A DNA stretch of 64,000 nt. Source: Chloroflexota bacterium (lineage in GTDB: Bacteria > Chloroflexota > Anaerolineae > UBA1429). The position numbers were made by a program, and so were the translations under genes. Positions 1-9,706 of the stretch are shown piece by piece. The notes beneath the pieces are model-generated. The model was not told where the DNA came from, searched no databases, and saw nothing but the letters and a program-made list of their open reading frames with translations. The stretch spans positions 70,220 to 134,219 of the forward strand of contig DUUT01000054.1 in NCBI GenBank assembly GCA_012841405.1, given 5' to 3'. The first letter of the stretch is position 1, and every line of letters starts with the position of its first letter.

Positions 1-18
1 GGTCTTGCCCATGCGCCG

Positions 19-1881
19 GTGGGTGCCGAGGCTGCGCGGCTGCTGGAGCTGCTGCGGCGCTTTGTTGCGCGCGTCACGCCGCCCACAGCGGCCAGCACCA
101 TGCGGAAGTACGTGGCCTGGCTTGAGGCGCTGATCGGCACGGACGAGGCTCCAGAGATGGGCGCATCCCGAGCCTCCCCTCCCGCGGCAGCGGCGGACGA
201 TGAGGCGCGCTGTGATGGTATCGTGGCGTGTATCCGCGCCTGGCTCGCCGAGACGGCGGCGGCCGACGTGGACGGCGCGCCGGATCGGGAGGCCGTCCGC
301 GTCGCCGCGCGCGACATTGAGGCGTTGCGGGCACTCAAGGACGTCCTGCGGGGGCTGGTGGCCGCCGAGGCGCTCCTGGCCGAGGTGGGGAGGATCGAGG
401 AGCCGATCAGCCACGAAACGTTCCTCGCCGAGCTCGCCGGCGCCCTGGAGGCCATCCGCCTCAACATGCCCGCCCCCATCGACCAGGAGGATATCCTCGC
501 GGCGGATGTGGTGGCGGCGCGAGGCCTCTCCTTCCGTGCCGTGGCCCTCCTCGGCCTGGCGGAGGGCGAGTTCCCCGCCAGCCTGGGGGAGAACGTGTTG
601 CTGCGTGATGCGGATCGCCTCATGCTGCGCGCCAAGGCCATCACCCTGGAGCTGCCCACCGAGAGTGCCGAGCCAGAGCGCTTTTACGAGGCCGTCACGC
701 GCGCCTCAGAGCGGCTCCTGGTGACGCGGCCCCGCCTGGCCGATAACGGCGCGGCCTGGGCACCCTCCCCCTTCTGGGAGGAACTGCGCCGGCTGACGGG
801 CGCGGTCCCGCGCGCCCTCACCAGTGAGAGCGTGCCGCTCCCAACCCACGCCGCCTCCTGGCCAGAGGCGTTCGCCTCCCTTGCCGCCCATCCCAGGGCC
901 GACCTCGGCGCCTGGCTGCGGGACGAGCGTCCCGAGCGCTGGGCCGCCTTTGCCTCCGCTGTGCGGGTGATCCGCGCGCGCACAGGCGGCGCGCCGGCCA
1001 GCGCCTATGATGGCGATCTGCGCATCCTGGCCGACGAGTTCGCCTGGCAGTATGGTCCCCGCCACGTGTGGAGCCCCACCTGCCTCGAGGCCTACCACAC
1101 CTGCCCCCTCATGTTCTTTGTGGGCAGCGTCCTGCGCCTCGAGCCCCGCGCCGAGCCGGTCGAGGGGTTGGACGGGCGCCAACTCGGCACCATCTACCAC
1201 CGCTTGTTCGAGGCCTACTATGGCGATGGCGGCGCGGACGGCGATCTCGACGCGTGGATAGCGGCGGTGGCCGAGCCGATCCTCGACGAGGCCCCCCGGC
1301 GGGATGGTTTCCGCGAGACGGCGTGGTGGCCGCAGACCAAGGCCGAGATCGTGGGCAACCTCGTGCGCTCCATCAACGCTCTGGCGGCGTGCTCTGACGG
1401 CTACACGGAGCTGCTGTGCGAGCAGGCCTTTGGCGGCGACCGCGCCCTCGTGGTGCGCGACGGCGACGATGCGCTGCGTGTGCGCGGCTTGATCGATCGC
1501 GTCGATCGCCGGCCCGATGGCGGCGTGCGCGTCATCGATTACAAGACCGCCGGGGCGTCCGGCTTTGATAACCGGGCGGTGCAGCAGGGGAGGAGGCTCC
1601 AGTTGCCCCTCTACGCCTTGGCCGCCCGCGATGCGCTGGGACTGGGGGAGCCGGTGGATGGGTTCTACTGGCACGTGCGTGATGTCGCCCCGAGCACGTT
1701 CACCCTGGCGCGCTTTGATGGGGGGCCGGAGGCGGCGTTCGCAGCGGCTATCGCCGCGGCCTGGAGAGCGGTGCGTGCCGTGCGCAGCGCCGACTTTGTC
1801 CCGCGGCCCGCGCAGGGCCGTTGCCCCTCCTATTGCCCCGCAGCCGCTTTCTGCTGGCACTATCGACCGGAGTACCGCTAG
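19..1881 (+). CDS. AddB/RecB-like PD-(D/E)XK nuclease-helicase subunit (probably 5' truncated by the window edge)
   Basis: Long ORF. C-terminal RecB-nuclease signature (VRGLIDRVDRRPDGGVRVIDYKT) and Cys cluster (YHTCPLMFF ... GRCPSYCPAAAFC). Adjacent to an AddA-like helicase. No clear start in the window. Confidence 0.85.
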   Translation: MGAEAARLLELLRRFVARVTPPTAASTMRKYVAWLEALIGTDEAPEMGASRASPPAAAADDEARCDGIVACIRAWLAETAAADVDGAPDREAVRVAARDIEALRALKDVLRGLVAAEALLAEVGRIEEPISHETFLAELAGALEAIRLNMPAPIDQEDILAADVVAARGLSFRAVALLGLAEGEFPASLGENVLLRDADRLMLRAKAITLELPTESAEPERFYEAVTRASERLLVTRPRLADNGAAWAPSPFWEELRRLTGAVPRALTSESVPLPTHAASWPEAFASLAAHPRADLGAWLRDERPERWAAFASAVRVIRARTGGAPASAYDGDLRILADEFAWQYGPRHVWSPTCLEAYHTCPLMFFVGSVLRLEPRAEPVEGLDGRQLGTIYHRLFEAYYGDGGADGDLDAWIAAVAEPILDEAPRRDGFRETAWWPQTKAEIVGNLVRSINALAACSDGYTELLCEQAFGGDRALVVRDGDDALRVRGLIDRVDRRPDGGVRVIDYKTAGASGFDNRAVQQGRRLQLPLYALAARDALGLGEPVDGFYWHVRDVAPSTFTLARFDGGPEAAFAAAIAAAWRAVRAVRSADFVPRPAQGRCPSYCPAAAFCWHYRPEYR

Positions 1882-1942
1882 CGCGGTCTCTTGCGCTCAC
1901 CATCGACCCTATCGCGCCCTGCCGTGGAGGTGTGGCTCCAGT

Positions 1943-4900
1943 ATGATCCACCCCATCGCCGCTTCGATGCGGCCCAACGCGGAACAACTCCCGGCCATCA
2001 CGGCCCGGGGGAGGGACGTCGTCGTCACCGCCGGTGCCGGCACCGGCAAAACGCGCACGCTGGTGGCGCGCTATCTGTCCCTGCTCGCCGAGGGCCTGCC
2101 CGTGCGCTCGGTGGTGGCTGTCACGTTTACGCGCAAGGCGGCGCATGAAATGCGCAACCGTGTCCGCGAGGTGGTGCGCAGCTACCTCGAGGATTCCAGC
2201 CTGGATGACGCCGAGCGCGCCCGTTGGGGCGCCCTCTATGGGCAGCTCGATGCCGCCCGCATTGGCACCATCCATACCCTGTGCGCCGAGATGCTGCGGG
2301 CGCACCCCGTGGAGGCGGGGCGCTGCGAGGCATCGGTCCGTATCGACCCCGGCTTTGACGTCCTCGACGAGGCGCAGGCCGCCCTCCTCCAGGAACAGGC
2401 TGTCGACACCGCCCTGGGCTGGGCGGCGGGCCAAGATGACGTCGCGCCGGTGTTCGCCCTCGTCCGTGAGCGAGCCCTCCGCGATGCGCTACTCACCATG
2501 GTGGAGTCGCGCCTCGCCGTGGACGATTGCCGTCCTACGTGGGCGGCGCCGCGTTGGGCCGACTGGCAGGCCTGCCTGGCGCCGGCCCTCTGCGCGTTCC
2601 TGGACGATCCGGCCGTCGACGAGGCCTTTGAGGCGTTGGACGCGCTGCGCGGCGATGGCACCCTCCAGCGGGCTGCGGACGCGGACGATCCTCTCGCCGG
2701 TCCGTTGCGCGTGCTGCTGGACACGTGGGACGCGATCCAGGAGGCGCGTGCCGCCGGCGAGTGGGAGCGCGTCTGTGCCTGCCTGCCGTTGCTGGGAGCC
2801 AACATGCCCCTCAGCAAGGGGCGTCAGGCGAACTGGGCGCCGGCGCGCCCCAAGGACACGCTGCGCGTCCTACGGGGGGTGTACGATGCGACCCTCAAGT
2901 CGCTTCTCGAGAAGTGTGCCGCCGACCTGTCGCTTGATCGGTGCCTCTTCGAGGCCATGCCCGGCCTGGCGCGCCTCCACGCACGGACGGTGGCGGCGTA
3001 CGACGCGCTCAAGGCGCAGCACCGTGCCCTCGATTTCGACGATCTCGAACGATGCGCCCTCGCCCTGCTCCGTGACGATGCCGGCGTCCGCGCCCGCTGG
3101 CAGGCCGAGGTGGCCGCTCTGTTGGTGGACGAGTTCCAGGATACCAACGCGCGCCAGCGCGACCTGCTACGGCTACTGAACCAGCCCGAAGGCAAGCTGT
3201 TCGTCGTTGGGGATGCCAAGCAGTCCATCTATGCCTTTCGCGGGGCGGACGTCACCGTGTTTCGCCAGGAGCGCGCCGAGGTGGAGCGGCGCGGGGGCCG
3301 CGTCCTTTCCCTCGACGTCTCGTACCGCGCTCACCAGGCCCTGGTGGACAGCCTGAACGCCCTGTTGCACCCCGTTCTGGGGGTGGACGCCGACCCTCAA
3401 CGTCCCTGGGCCGAGCCGTTCGCCCCGCTGAGCGGCTGGCGCCAGAAGGCGGCCATCGGAGGTGAGGGGCCGTGGATCGAGCTGCACCTCACCGTGGGCT
3501 CCAAGGCGGAAGGAGCGCTGGACCGAGCCGCCGATGTCGCCGCGGCGCGCATCCGGGAGCTCGTCGAGGGGTGCGACGCCGACGCGACGGGCGTGGCTGG
3601 CGATCGCCCGCTGAGCTATGGCGACGTGGCCATCCTCTGTCGAGCGTCGACCTCCTTCGGCGCGTATGAGGACGCGCTCGATCGCGCCGGCATCCCCTAT
3701 GTGACGGTGGCGGGACGGGGATTCCATGAGCGCCCCGAGGTGCGCGACGTGCTGAACCTCCTGCAGGCGCTGGCCGACCCGGACGATGACCTGGCCTTGG
3801 CCGGGGCGCTGCGCTCCCCTGTCATGGGCGTCTCGGATGCGGCCATCTACCGCCTGCGCGAGGCGCAGCTCCGGGGGGAGGCGCCTACCCTGTGGGAGGC
3901 GCTCACCGCCGCCGAGAGCGTGCTGGCGGATGGCGGCCTGCCCAATGAGGCGCCCCGGGCCGTTGCGGCGCGCGAGCGGCTGGCGCGGTTGCGGGGGCTG
4001 GTGGGGCGCACCCCGGTGGCCGACGTCATCAAGGCGCTCTACGACGAGACGGACTATCCGGCGGCTCTGGCCGCTGTGGGACAGGCGCGGGGGAGCCGGA
4101 ACCTGGCCAAGCTGCTGGCCGATGCGCATGCGAGCGGCCTCGTGGGGGTGGGGACGTTCCTCGAGTATGTGGAGCGACTGCGCGATGTGGGCGCGCGGGA
4201 GGGGGAAGCCCGGGCCCTCGCTGAGGGGGCCGTGCAGATCATGAGCATTCACGCCGCCAAGGGGCTCGAGTTCCCCGTGGTGGTGGTCGGCGACTGCACC
4301 CGCGACAACCGGAGCCTAGACGGCGTCATCATCGATCCCGATCTCGGGCCGCTGCTGCCGATACAGGACGAAAAGCGACATCCGCTCGTCGTCCGGGTTG
4401 CTACGGCACGCCTAGAGGATCAGGAGGCGGCCGAGTCGGCGCGGTTGTTCTACGTGGCGGCCACGCGGGCCCAGGAACTGCTCATCCTGAGTGGGTGCGC
4501 AGGCATCACGAAGGGCGGCAAGCTCTCGAGGATCGGAGCGTGGCTCAAGCCGATCATCGACGCAGGCGCCACCACCTTGGGTGAGGTGGTGTGGGACTAT
4601 GACCCTGAGGGCGCGCGCGTGCACCGCGAGGAGCTGCGCATCGGGGGCTCACCGGCCGTCTGTTGCCTCTACGAGCCCGAGTGGTGCCCCGCGGTGCCAG
4701 GTAACGGCGCACAGGACCCGGTGGCGGCCCGTCGTTTCGAGCGCGCCGAGGAAACGTCTCCGTCTGTTCTGACGCGGCGAATGGATGGCCGGAACGACGG
4801 CCCCGATCCCCACGGCTCCGCGCACGGGCTGCCCCATCCGGCGATGCTCGAACCCGTGATAGCGCAGGTGGCGACGGCCGACGAGCGCATGCGCGAGCGG

Positions 4901-5476
4901 GAGCGTCACCCGCCGCGTCGCGTGTGGCGCGTCGTGCCGACAGAGCGAGAGCGTGAGGCGCCGCCCTGGGTGGTGGGCAACATCGTCCACGCCGCCCTGG
5001 CGCAGTGGCGCTTTGACGACCCGGATTTCGACGCCTGGGCCGAGGTGCAGGCGCGGCGCTATGGCCTGACGGATCGATGGCGGATCGACCATACCCGGCG
5101 GCGCGCCCGGCTGCTCCTGGAGCGCCTGCGCGGCCATTGGCTGTACGCCGAGATGGAGGCCGCACGCCCCCGCTGGCACGAGATTCCCTATAGCGTTGCC
5201 TGGGAGGACGGTATCGATGTGGGCGTCATCGACGTGCTCTACCGGACGGCACAGGGATGGACCATCGTCGACGTCAAGACGGACGCGCTGCGCAGCCATG
5301 CGGCGATGGATACATGGATCTCGAGGCGCGACTATGCCGCGCAGATGGCGCGCTATGGGCGCGCCGTGGAGGCGATGCTGGGCGAGACGCCGCGCACACT
5401 GCTCTGCTTCCTCGACGTGGCACAGCGCGTGTATCTGCACCCGGGCTCGGCCGTCCCCCTCAGCGGGGGATCTTGA
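1943..5476 (+). CDS. addA: AddA-like UvrD-family ATP-dependent helicase/nuclease
   Basis: Walker A VTAGAGTGKTRTLVARYL, DEFQDTN, VVGDAKQSIYAFRGAD, SIHAAKGLEFPVVVVGD, YVAATRAQELL, and C-terminal nuclease GVIDVLYRTAQGWTIVDVKTD. Start moved from the ORF-track 1517 to ATG 1943. Confidence 0.9.
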   Translation: MIHPIAASMRPNAEQLPAITARGRDVVVTAGAGTGKTRTLVARYLSLLAEGLPVRSVVAVTFTRKAAHEMRNRVREVVRSYLEDSSLDDAERARWGALYGQLDAARIGTIHTLCAEMLRAHPVEAGRCEASVRIDPGFDVLDEAQAALLQEQAVDTALGWAAGQDDVAPVFALVRERALRDALLTMVESRLAVDDCRPTWAAPRWADWQACLAPALCAFLDDPAVDEAFEALDALRGDGTLQRAADADDPLAGPLRVLLDTWDAIQEARAAGEWERVCACLPLLGANMPLSKGRQANWAPARPKDTLRVLRGVYDATLKSLLEKCAADLSLDRCLFEAMPGLARLHARTVAAYDALKAQHRALDFDDLERCALALLRDDAGVRARWQAEVAALLVDEFQDTNARQRDLLRLLNQPEGKLFVVGDAKQSIYAFRGADVTVFRQERAEVERRGGRVLSLDVSYRAHQALVDSLNALLHPVLGVDADPQRPWAEPFAPLSGWRQKAAIGGEGPWIELHLTVGSKAEGALDRAADVAAARIRELVEGCDADATGVAGDRPLSYGDVAILCRASTSFGAYEDALDRAGIPYVTVAGRGFHERPEVRDVLNLLQALADPDDDLALAGALRSPVMGVSDAAIYRLREAQLRGEAPTLWEALTAAESVLADGGLPNEAPRAVAARERLARLRGLVGRTPVADVIKALYDETDYPAALAAVGQARGSRNLAKLLADAHASGLVGVGTFLEYVERLRDVGAREGEARALAEGAVQIMSIHAAKGLEFPVVVVGDCTRDNRSLDGVIIDPDLGPLLPIQDEKRHPLVVRVATARLEDQEAAESARLFYVAATRAQELLILSGCAGITKGGKLSRIGAWLKPIIDAGATTLGEVVWDYDPEGARVHREELRIGGSPAVCCLYEPEWCPAVPGNGAQDPVAARRFERAEETSPSVLTRRMDGRNDGPDPHGSAHGLPHPAMLEPVIAQVATADERMRERERHPPRRVWRVVPTEREREAPPWVVGNIVHAALAQWRFDDPDFDAWAEVQARRYGLTDRWRIDHTRRRARLLLERLRGHWLYAEMEAARPRWHEIPYSVAWEDGIDVGVIDVLYRTAQGWTIVDVKTDALRSHAAMDTWISRRDYAAQMARYGRAVEAMLGETPRTLLCFLDVAQRVYLHPGSAVPLSGGS

Positions 5477-7100
5477 CGCGGTGGACCTTGGTCTCGTGGC
5501 GCATGGTGCTCACGAACTGCTCGATCTCGGCGTCCCAGTACTCGATGACCAGCACGGCGTCGTGGAGCGCGCCGCCGGCACGGCGCACCACCAGCCCCTC
5601 CACAGTCTGATGCCCGCGCCGAAAGGCCACCGTCTCGCCGATGGTGACGGCCTCCGCCGTGAGGCGGGCCCGGGTCGCGCTCGGCACGATATCCTCCACG
5701 GGCACGCAGATGTCGTCCTCGGCGGCGACGATGGCCAGGCCGGCCACGATGCTGGTAAAGGGGTCGGCGAGGCGCACGCGGTCGGCGCCGAACAGGGCCC
5801 GCACCCGGCCCTGGACCACCGGCACGAGGGAGGAGCCGCCGGTCATCAGGATGCGGTGTACCTCCTCGCGCGGCACACGCGCCTCCTCGAGCACCGCCGC
5901 GAGGCCATGCTCGATGGCCACGAGGTGATCGCTGATGGCGGCCACAAAGTTGCTCCGCGTCACCTGCTCGTCGATGTGCAGCCCATCGCGATGCATGGAG
6001 ATGCGGGCGCGAGGCTCGGTAGAGAGCTCAATCTTGGCGGCCTCGATGGCCTGGAACAGACGAAAGCCGAGCCCCTGCCGCGTTAAGGTCTGTAGGTTTT
6101 CCACGGTGTGTGGCGCGTTGCTCAGCCGCTTGACGGCGGCGAGATGGGCGGCGTTGGCGGGGCGCGTCAGGATGGGGATCGTCTGCCAGTGGAGCAGTGG
6201 CGCCAGGAGGTTCGGCGGGAAGGGGAGCTCCTTCGGGCCGAGGGTGGTGCCCTGTCCAAAGTGCTTGAGGAGCGAGTGGCGCATGATGGCACTGTCGAAA
6301 TCATCGCCTCCCACGGTGACGCCGTGCGTGGCAATGATATCGGGCGCCTCCGGCTGGACCATGCGCCCCACGGCAAGGTCCATCGTACCGCCGCCAAAGT
6401 CAAACACCAAGTTATGGCTACCACGGGGGAGGCCGTCACGCAGCAGGCGCGCTGCCGCCACGGGCTCGTACTCGAGGGCCGTCCTCTCAAAGCCCGCCAG
6501 TCGCGCCGCCGCCAGCATCCGCTCGTGGGCGGTGCGGTCGATCGTCTCAGCGGGAACGGAAGCGGGGCGATCAGGAGGGGCATAGCTTACGGGACGCCCG
6601 ATGACGGCAGCCGTGACGGGCTCGCCCAGGTACGCCTCGGCGCGCTCGCGGATGTGGCGCAGCACGAGCGCGATGAGCTCCTCGGTGGCATAGTAGCGCC
6701 CATAGATGGTGGTACCGTTGAACCCCGCGTCTCGCAGCGCCGACTTGATTGACTGGAAGAGACGGGCAGGCTTGTCCGCGTCATCCTCATCGTCGGCGTC
6801 CGACACCACAACGAGGCCATGGTCGGATTCGATGAGCGGGTTCTCGGCCATCTCGGTGGCAAACACCGAGGTGAGCGCCCGCAGGTCGGCAAAGCGGTAG
6901 CGAATCGGCGTTTCGCGCGTCAGGTCGAGGTAGCGCTGGATGGCGGCCCTACCAAAGAGGATCTCGCCGGAGCGCGTGTAGCAGATGGTCGATGGGAGGA
7001 CGGGGTACTCGCCCTCCAGGGGGATGAGCTCCACTCGTCCCCTGCGGAATATCGCCGCGCTGCAGTTCGTCGTGCCGAAATCGATGCCGATCGTCGTCAT
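5460..7100 (-). CDS. Hsp70/DnaK-like (YegD-like) ATPase
   Basis: N-terminal IGIDFGTTNCSAAIF, NLVFDFGGGTMDLAVG, ILMTGGSSLVPVVQ: the Hsp70 actin-fold signatures. Confidence 0.85.
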   Translation of the reverse strand: MTTIGIDFGTTNCSAAIFRRGRVELIPLEGEYPVLPSTICYTRSGEILFGRAAIQRYLDLTRETPIRYRFADLRALTSVFATEMAENPLIESDHGLVVVSDADDEDDADKPARLFQSIKSALRDAGFNGTTIYGRYYATEELIALVLRHIRERAEAYLGEPVTAAVIGRPVSYAPPDRPASVPAETIDRTAHERMLAAARLAGFERTALEYEPVAAARLLRDGLPRGSHNLVFDFGGGTMDLAVGRMVQPEAPDIIATHGVTVGGDDFDSAIMRHSLLKHFGQGTTLGPKELPFPPNLLAPLLHWQTIPILTRPANAAHLAAVKRLSNAPHTVENLQTLTRQGLGFRLFQAIEAAKIELSTEPRARISMHRDGLHIDEQVTRSNFVAAISDHLVAIEHGLAAVLEEARVPREEVHRILMTGGSSLVPVVQGRVRALFGADRVRLADPFTSIVAGLAIVAAEDDICVPVEDIVPSATRARLTAEAVTIGETVAFRRGHQTVEGLVVRRAGGALHDAVLVIEYWDAEIEQFVSTMRHETKVHRVKIPR

Positions 7101-7183
7101 TACACCGTTTCCTGCCGTAACTCGCCATTCTGCACGCTGCGTACCCCGGTGCGACGCCCCGGGGCGCCGCGTAGGCGGCGGGG

Positions 7184-8320
7184 CTATGCCTCACTGTTGA
7201 GCGCCCACCGGCGCCGGGATTCGAGGAGCACCCAGCAGGATACCAGATCCCCTTCGGTATAGAGGCGCCGGCCGCGCGGGCGGCCGTACCGCTCGGCCAA
7301 CGTGGAGAGCGGTACCTCGCGCAGCACCCGGAAGCCGATGGTGTCACCGTCTTCCAGGCGCCTAATGATGGTGCCCACATCCTCACGGGCGAGGTTCCCC
7401 AGCCGCCACCACGGATGGAGATCCGCGAGGTTGGTGTACACGTCGAGGCGAGAGGTGACATAAAAACCTAGCCGCTCAGCGCTGCCCCAGCGCGTCGCCG
7501 CCGGCTCGGCGCAACGGCGCAAGCGGGCGACGATGTCGGCCTCCGCCTCGCCCAAGGGGCGCCCGATGTGGGCGACGGATGCCGTCAGGAGCTCCGCCGG
7601 CACCCGGGCGAGGGCGGACACGGTGGGGCGCAGGCCCTCGATGCCGATCGCCTCGCCGTCGGGGCAGGGCGTGTGGAGAAAGACCTGGAAGGGGCCTCCC
7701 AACGCCTCACACCGCTCCCGCAGGCGCAGTCGGTCCACCAGCGCGTAGAGCGCGTCCAGCTCGGGCAGGATGTGCTGTGTGAAAAAGATCTGCCAGCGCG
7801 GCCGGATGCCCGCCTCAAGGAGGCGCTCCGTGGCCACGAGGCTGTCCTGAAACGAGCCCCGGCGGCGCACGAACCAGTCGTGGGTCACCTCGAGGCCGAA
7901 GAAGGTGACCTGGCACGCCTCGGTGCCGATGCGGCGCGCCCACGCGGCATAGTCCGGGTCCCGCGCCAGCCGCCAAATGCTCAGCAGCTCGAACCGCGCC
8001 GGCTCCCGGCCGCTGAGCTCACGCTCCAGATCGTACAGCGCGCGATAGTCGGGGCGATAGTCCGGCTCGCGGAACCAGGTATGGGCTTGAACGTGGCGCA
8101 GGTACGGCGCGGCCTCGCCGGGGCGCACCCACGCCCGCAACCGCGCCACGACCTCGCGCAGCTCCGCGCCGTCCACCCGTCGCGTGGGGAGATAGCCCAG
8201 GTAACAGTGGCGGCAGCGGTTCGGGCAGCCCGCCATGTCGAGAGCCACCCACGTTTCCCGCGGTACGCGGAGTGCCAAGCCAGGCCCATTCCTCAACGTC
8301 GTCGCCCTCTCTAGCGCCAT
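7184..8320 (-). CDS. Radical SAM protein
   Basis: CPNRCRHCYLGYLP matches CX3CX2C. ATG at 8320 gives MALERATTLRNG. Confidence 0.8.
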   Translation of the reverse strand: MALERATTLRNGPGLALRVPRETWVALDMAGCPNRCRHCYLGYLPTRRVDGAELREVVARLRAWVRPGEAAPYLRHVQAHTWFREPDYRPDYRALYDLERELSGREPARFELLSIWRLARDPDYAAWARRIGTEACQVTFFGLEVTHDWFVRRRGSFQDSLVATERLLEAGIRPRWQIFFTQHILPELDALYALVDRLRLRERCEALGGPFQVFLHTPCPDGEAIGIEGLRPTVSALARVPAELLTASVAHIGRPLGEAEADIVARLRRCAEPAATRWGSAERLGFYVTSRLDVYTNLADLHPWWRLGNLAREDVGTIIRRLEDGDTIGFRVLREVPLSTLAERYGRPRGRRLYTEGDLVSCWVLLESRRRWALNSEA

Positions 8321-8409
8321 GGACTCACGCCCATTATAGCACAGTGCCGGCACATTGTGTGCCGGCACTGTGGCTGCGACCTCGCGCCACCGCTGGTGCC
8401 GCCTAGATC

Positions 8410-8536
8410 GTGTTTCGAAAAAGGGCCACAGCGTGGTTCTGAGCGTGGCGAAAACCCTGATCTATGGGCGTCAAGGCCCCTCGCTAACGCTCGGGGCGAC
8501 ATCGTTTCGACGTCAGGCGCAATGTTGAAACACGGC
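8410..8536 (+). repeat. Interspersed MITE-like repeat, copy 1
   Basis: GTGTTTCGAAAAAGGGCCACAGCG...GTTGAAACACGGCC; about 127 bp, highly similar to 31362-31489 and 50593-50720 and, reversed, to 63891-64000. Confidence 0.85.
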
Positions 8537-9703
8537 CTAGGCCTGCTCGAAGGCGATCTTGAGGTATTCGCCCTCCACCTGCGCCCAGGTGGGATCCATG
8601 CCCGACAGGTACTGCGGGAGGGCCAACGTGCGCCGAAAGCGCCCCAGGCGGACGCGCAGCTCGTCGCCACGGCGCTCCAGGGTGACCGTGCCCCCCGGCA
8701 CGCCCGTCACCCGCAGGGCGAGCATGTAGCGCTCACCCTCGACGTAAAAGCGCAGGGGTTGCTCCTCCGCCAGGGGAGGGGCGGGATCGCTCTGTCCATA
8801 GATCGACGAGGCGAGCGCGTCGAGCGCTTCCACACCCACCACCTCACGGCGCATGAGCGGCACCTCAAACACGGGCAGCGGCGCGAACAGCTCGTGCGCC
8901 AGCTGGCGATGCTCAGCCTGCGAGGCCTTCCAGGTCTCAAAGAATGGGTCCTGGACATCATCGGGCAGCACGCGGTTCACAAAGAGTGCGTCCACTGCCA
9001 GGCCAAAGAGGTTCATGTAGGTATACGCGCGCTGTGTCTCCTGCAGGGAGAGGTGATCGGGGTTCATCACGAGGCGCACCGACGTCGCCGCGTGATCGCT
9101 GAGGAGCTGGCGTAGCCTCTCGACCTGATCGAACAGCGCCGTGATGCGCTCGCGGATGGCGTCCTCACCGATGGGCGCCTTGACGAGAGAGCGAATCGAC
9201 GGGAGTGCGATGCGCGCTAGGCCGCGGGACAGCCCCAGCATGCGGCCCGTGTACCAGCGGCTCAGATCGGGCGCACTGAGGAGCCGCATGGCGGCGCCGG
9301 TGGGCGCGCTGTCGATCACCAGGGTGTCATAGCGCCCCTCGTCGTGATAGCGCATGATGCGCACCAGGGCCAGTACCTCATCGAGGCCAGGCAGGACGGC
9401 CAACTCGCCCGCGGCGATGGCATCGATCCCCTCCTGCCGCAGGAGGGATGCGATGCGCCGCTTGACGTCGCCCCAGTAGCGCTCCAGCTCTTCACCCGTA
9501 TCGAGTTCGGCGGCCTCGAGCAATCCGTTCACCGGACGGGGCTCATTGCCCAGGGGGGTGTCAAGGGCATCGGCGAGGCTGTGGGCGATGTCGGTGCTGA
9601 TGATCAGGGCGCGATGACCCAGGGAGGCGCTGCGCAACGCCGTGGCCGCGGCCAGCGTCGTCTTGCCGACGCCTCCCTTGCCGGTGAAGAGGATCGTGCG
9701 CAC
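8537..9703 (-). CDS. ArsA/Get3-family ATPase
   Basis: MRTILFTGKGGVGKTTLAAATALRSA (deviant Walker A), ISTDIAHSLADAL, DTLVIDSAPTGAAMRLL. Confidence 0.88.
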   Translation of the reverse strand: MRTILFTGKGGVGKTTLAAATALRSASLGHRALIISTDIAHSLADALDTPLGNEPRPVNGLLEAAELDTGEELERYWGDVKRRIASLLRQEGIDAIAAGELAVLPGLDEVLALVRIMRYHDEGRYDTLVIDSAPTGAAMRLLSAPDLSRWYTGRMLGLSRGLARIALPSIRSLVKAPIGEDAIRERITALFDQVERLRQLLSDHAATSVRLVMNPDHLSLQETQRAYTYMNLFGLAVDALFVNRVLPDDVQDPFFETWKASQAEHRQLAHELFAPLPVFEVPLMRREVVGVEALDALASSIYGQSDPAPPLAEEQPLRFYVEGERYMLALRVTGVPGGTVTLERRGDELRVRLGRFRRTLALPQYLSGMDPTWAQVEGEYLKIAFEQA

Positions 9704-9706
9704 CGT

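Noticed and set aside
706-1860. 384-aa minus-strand ORF, and similar long antisense ORFs (3173-4252, 22475-24649, 41150-42709, 45110-46552, 9855-11558)
   Set aside because: They mirror well-supported genes on the opposite strand, have Arg/His/Gly-rich low-complexity translations with no domain signature, and are expected from high GC at codon position 3.
1517-1942. N-terminal extension of the addA ORF
   Set aside because: Overlaps the upstream nuclease gene out of frame; homology-like sequence begins at MIHPIAASMRPNAEQ (1943).
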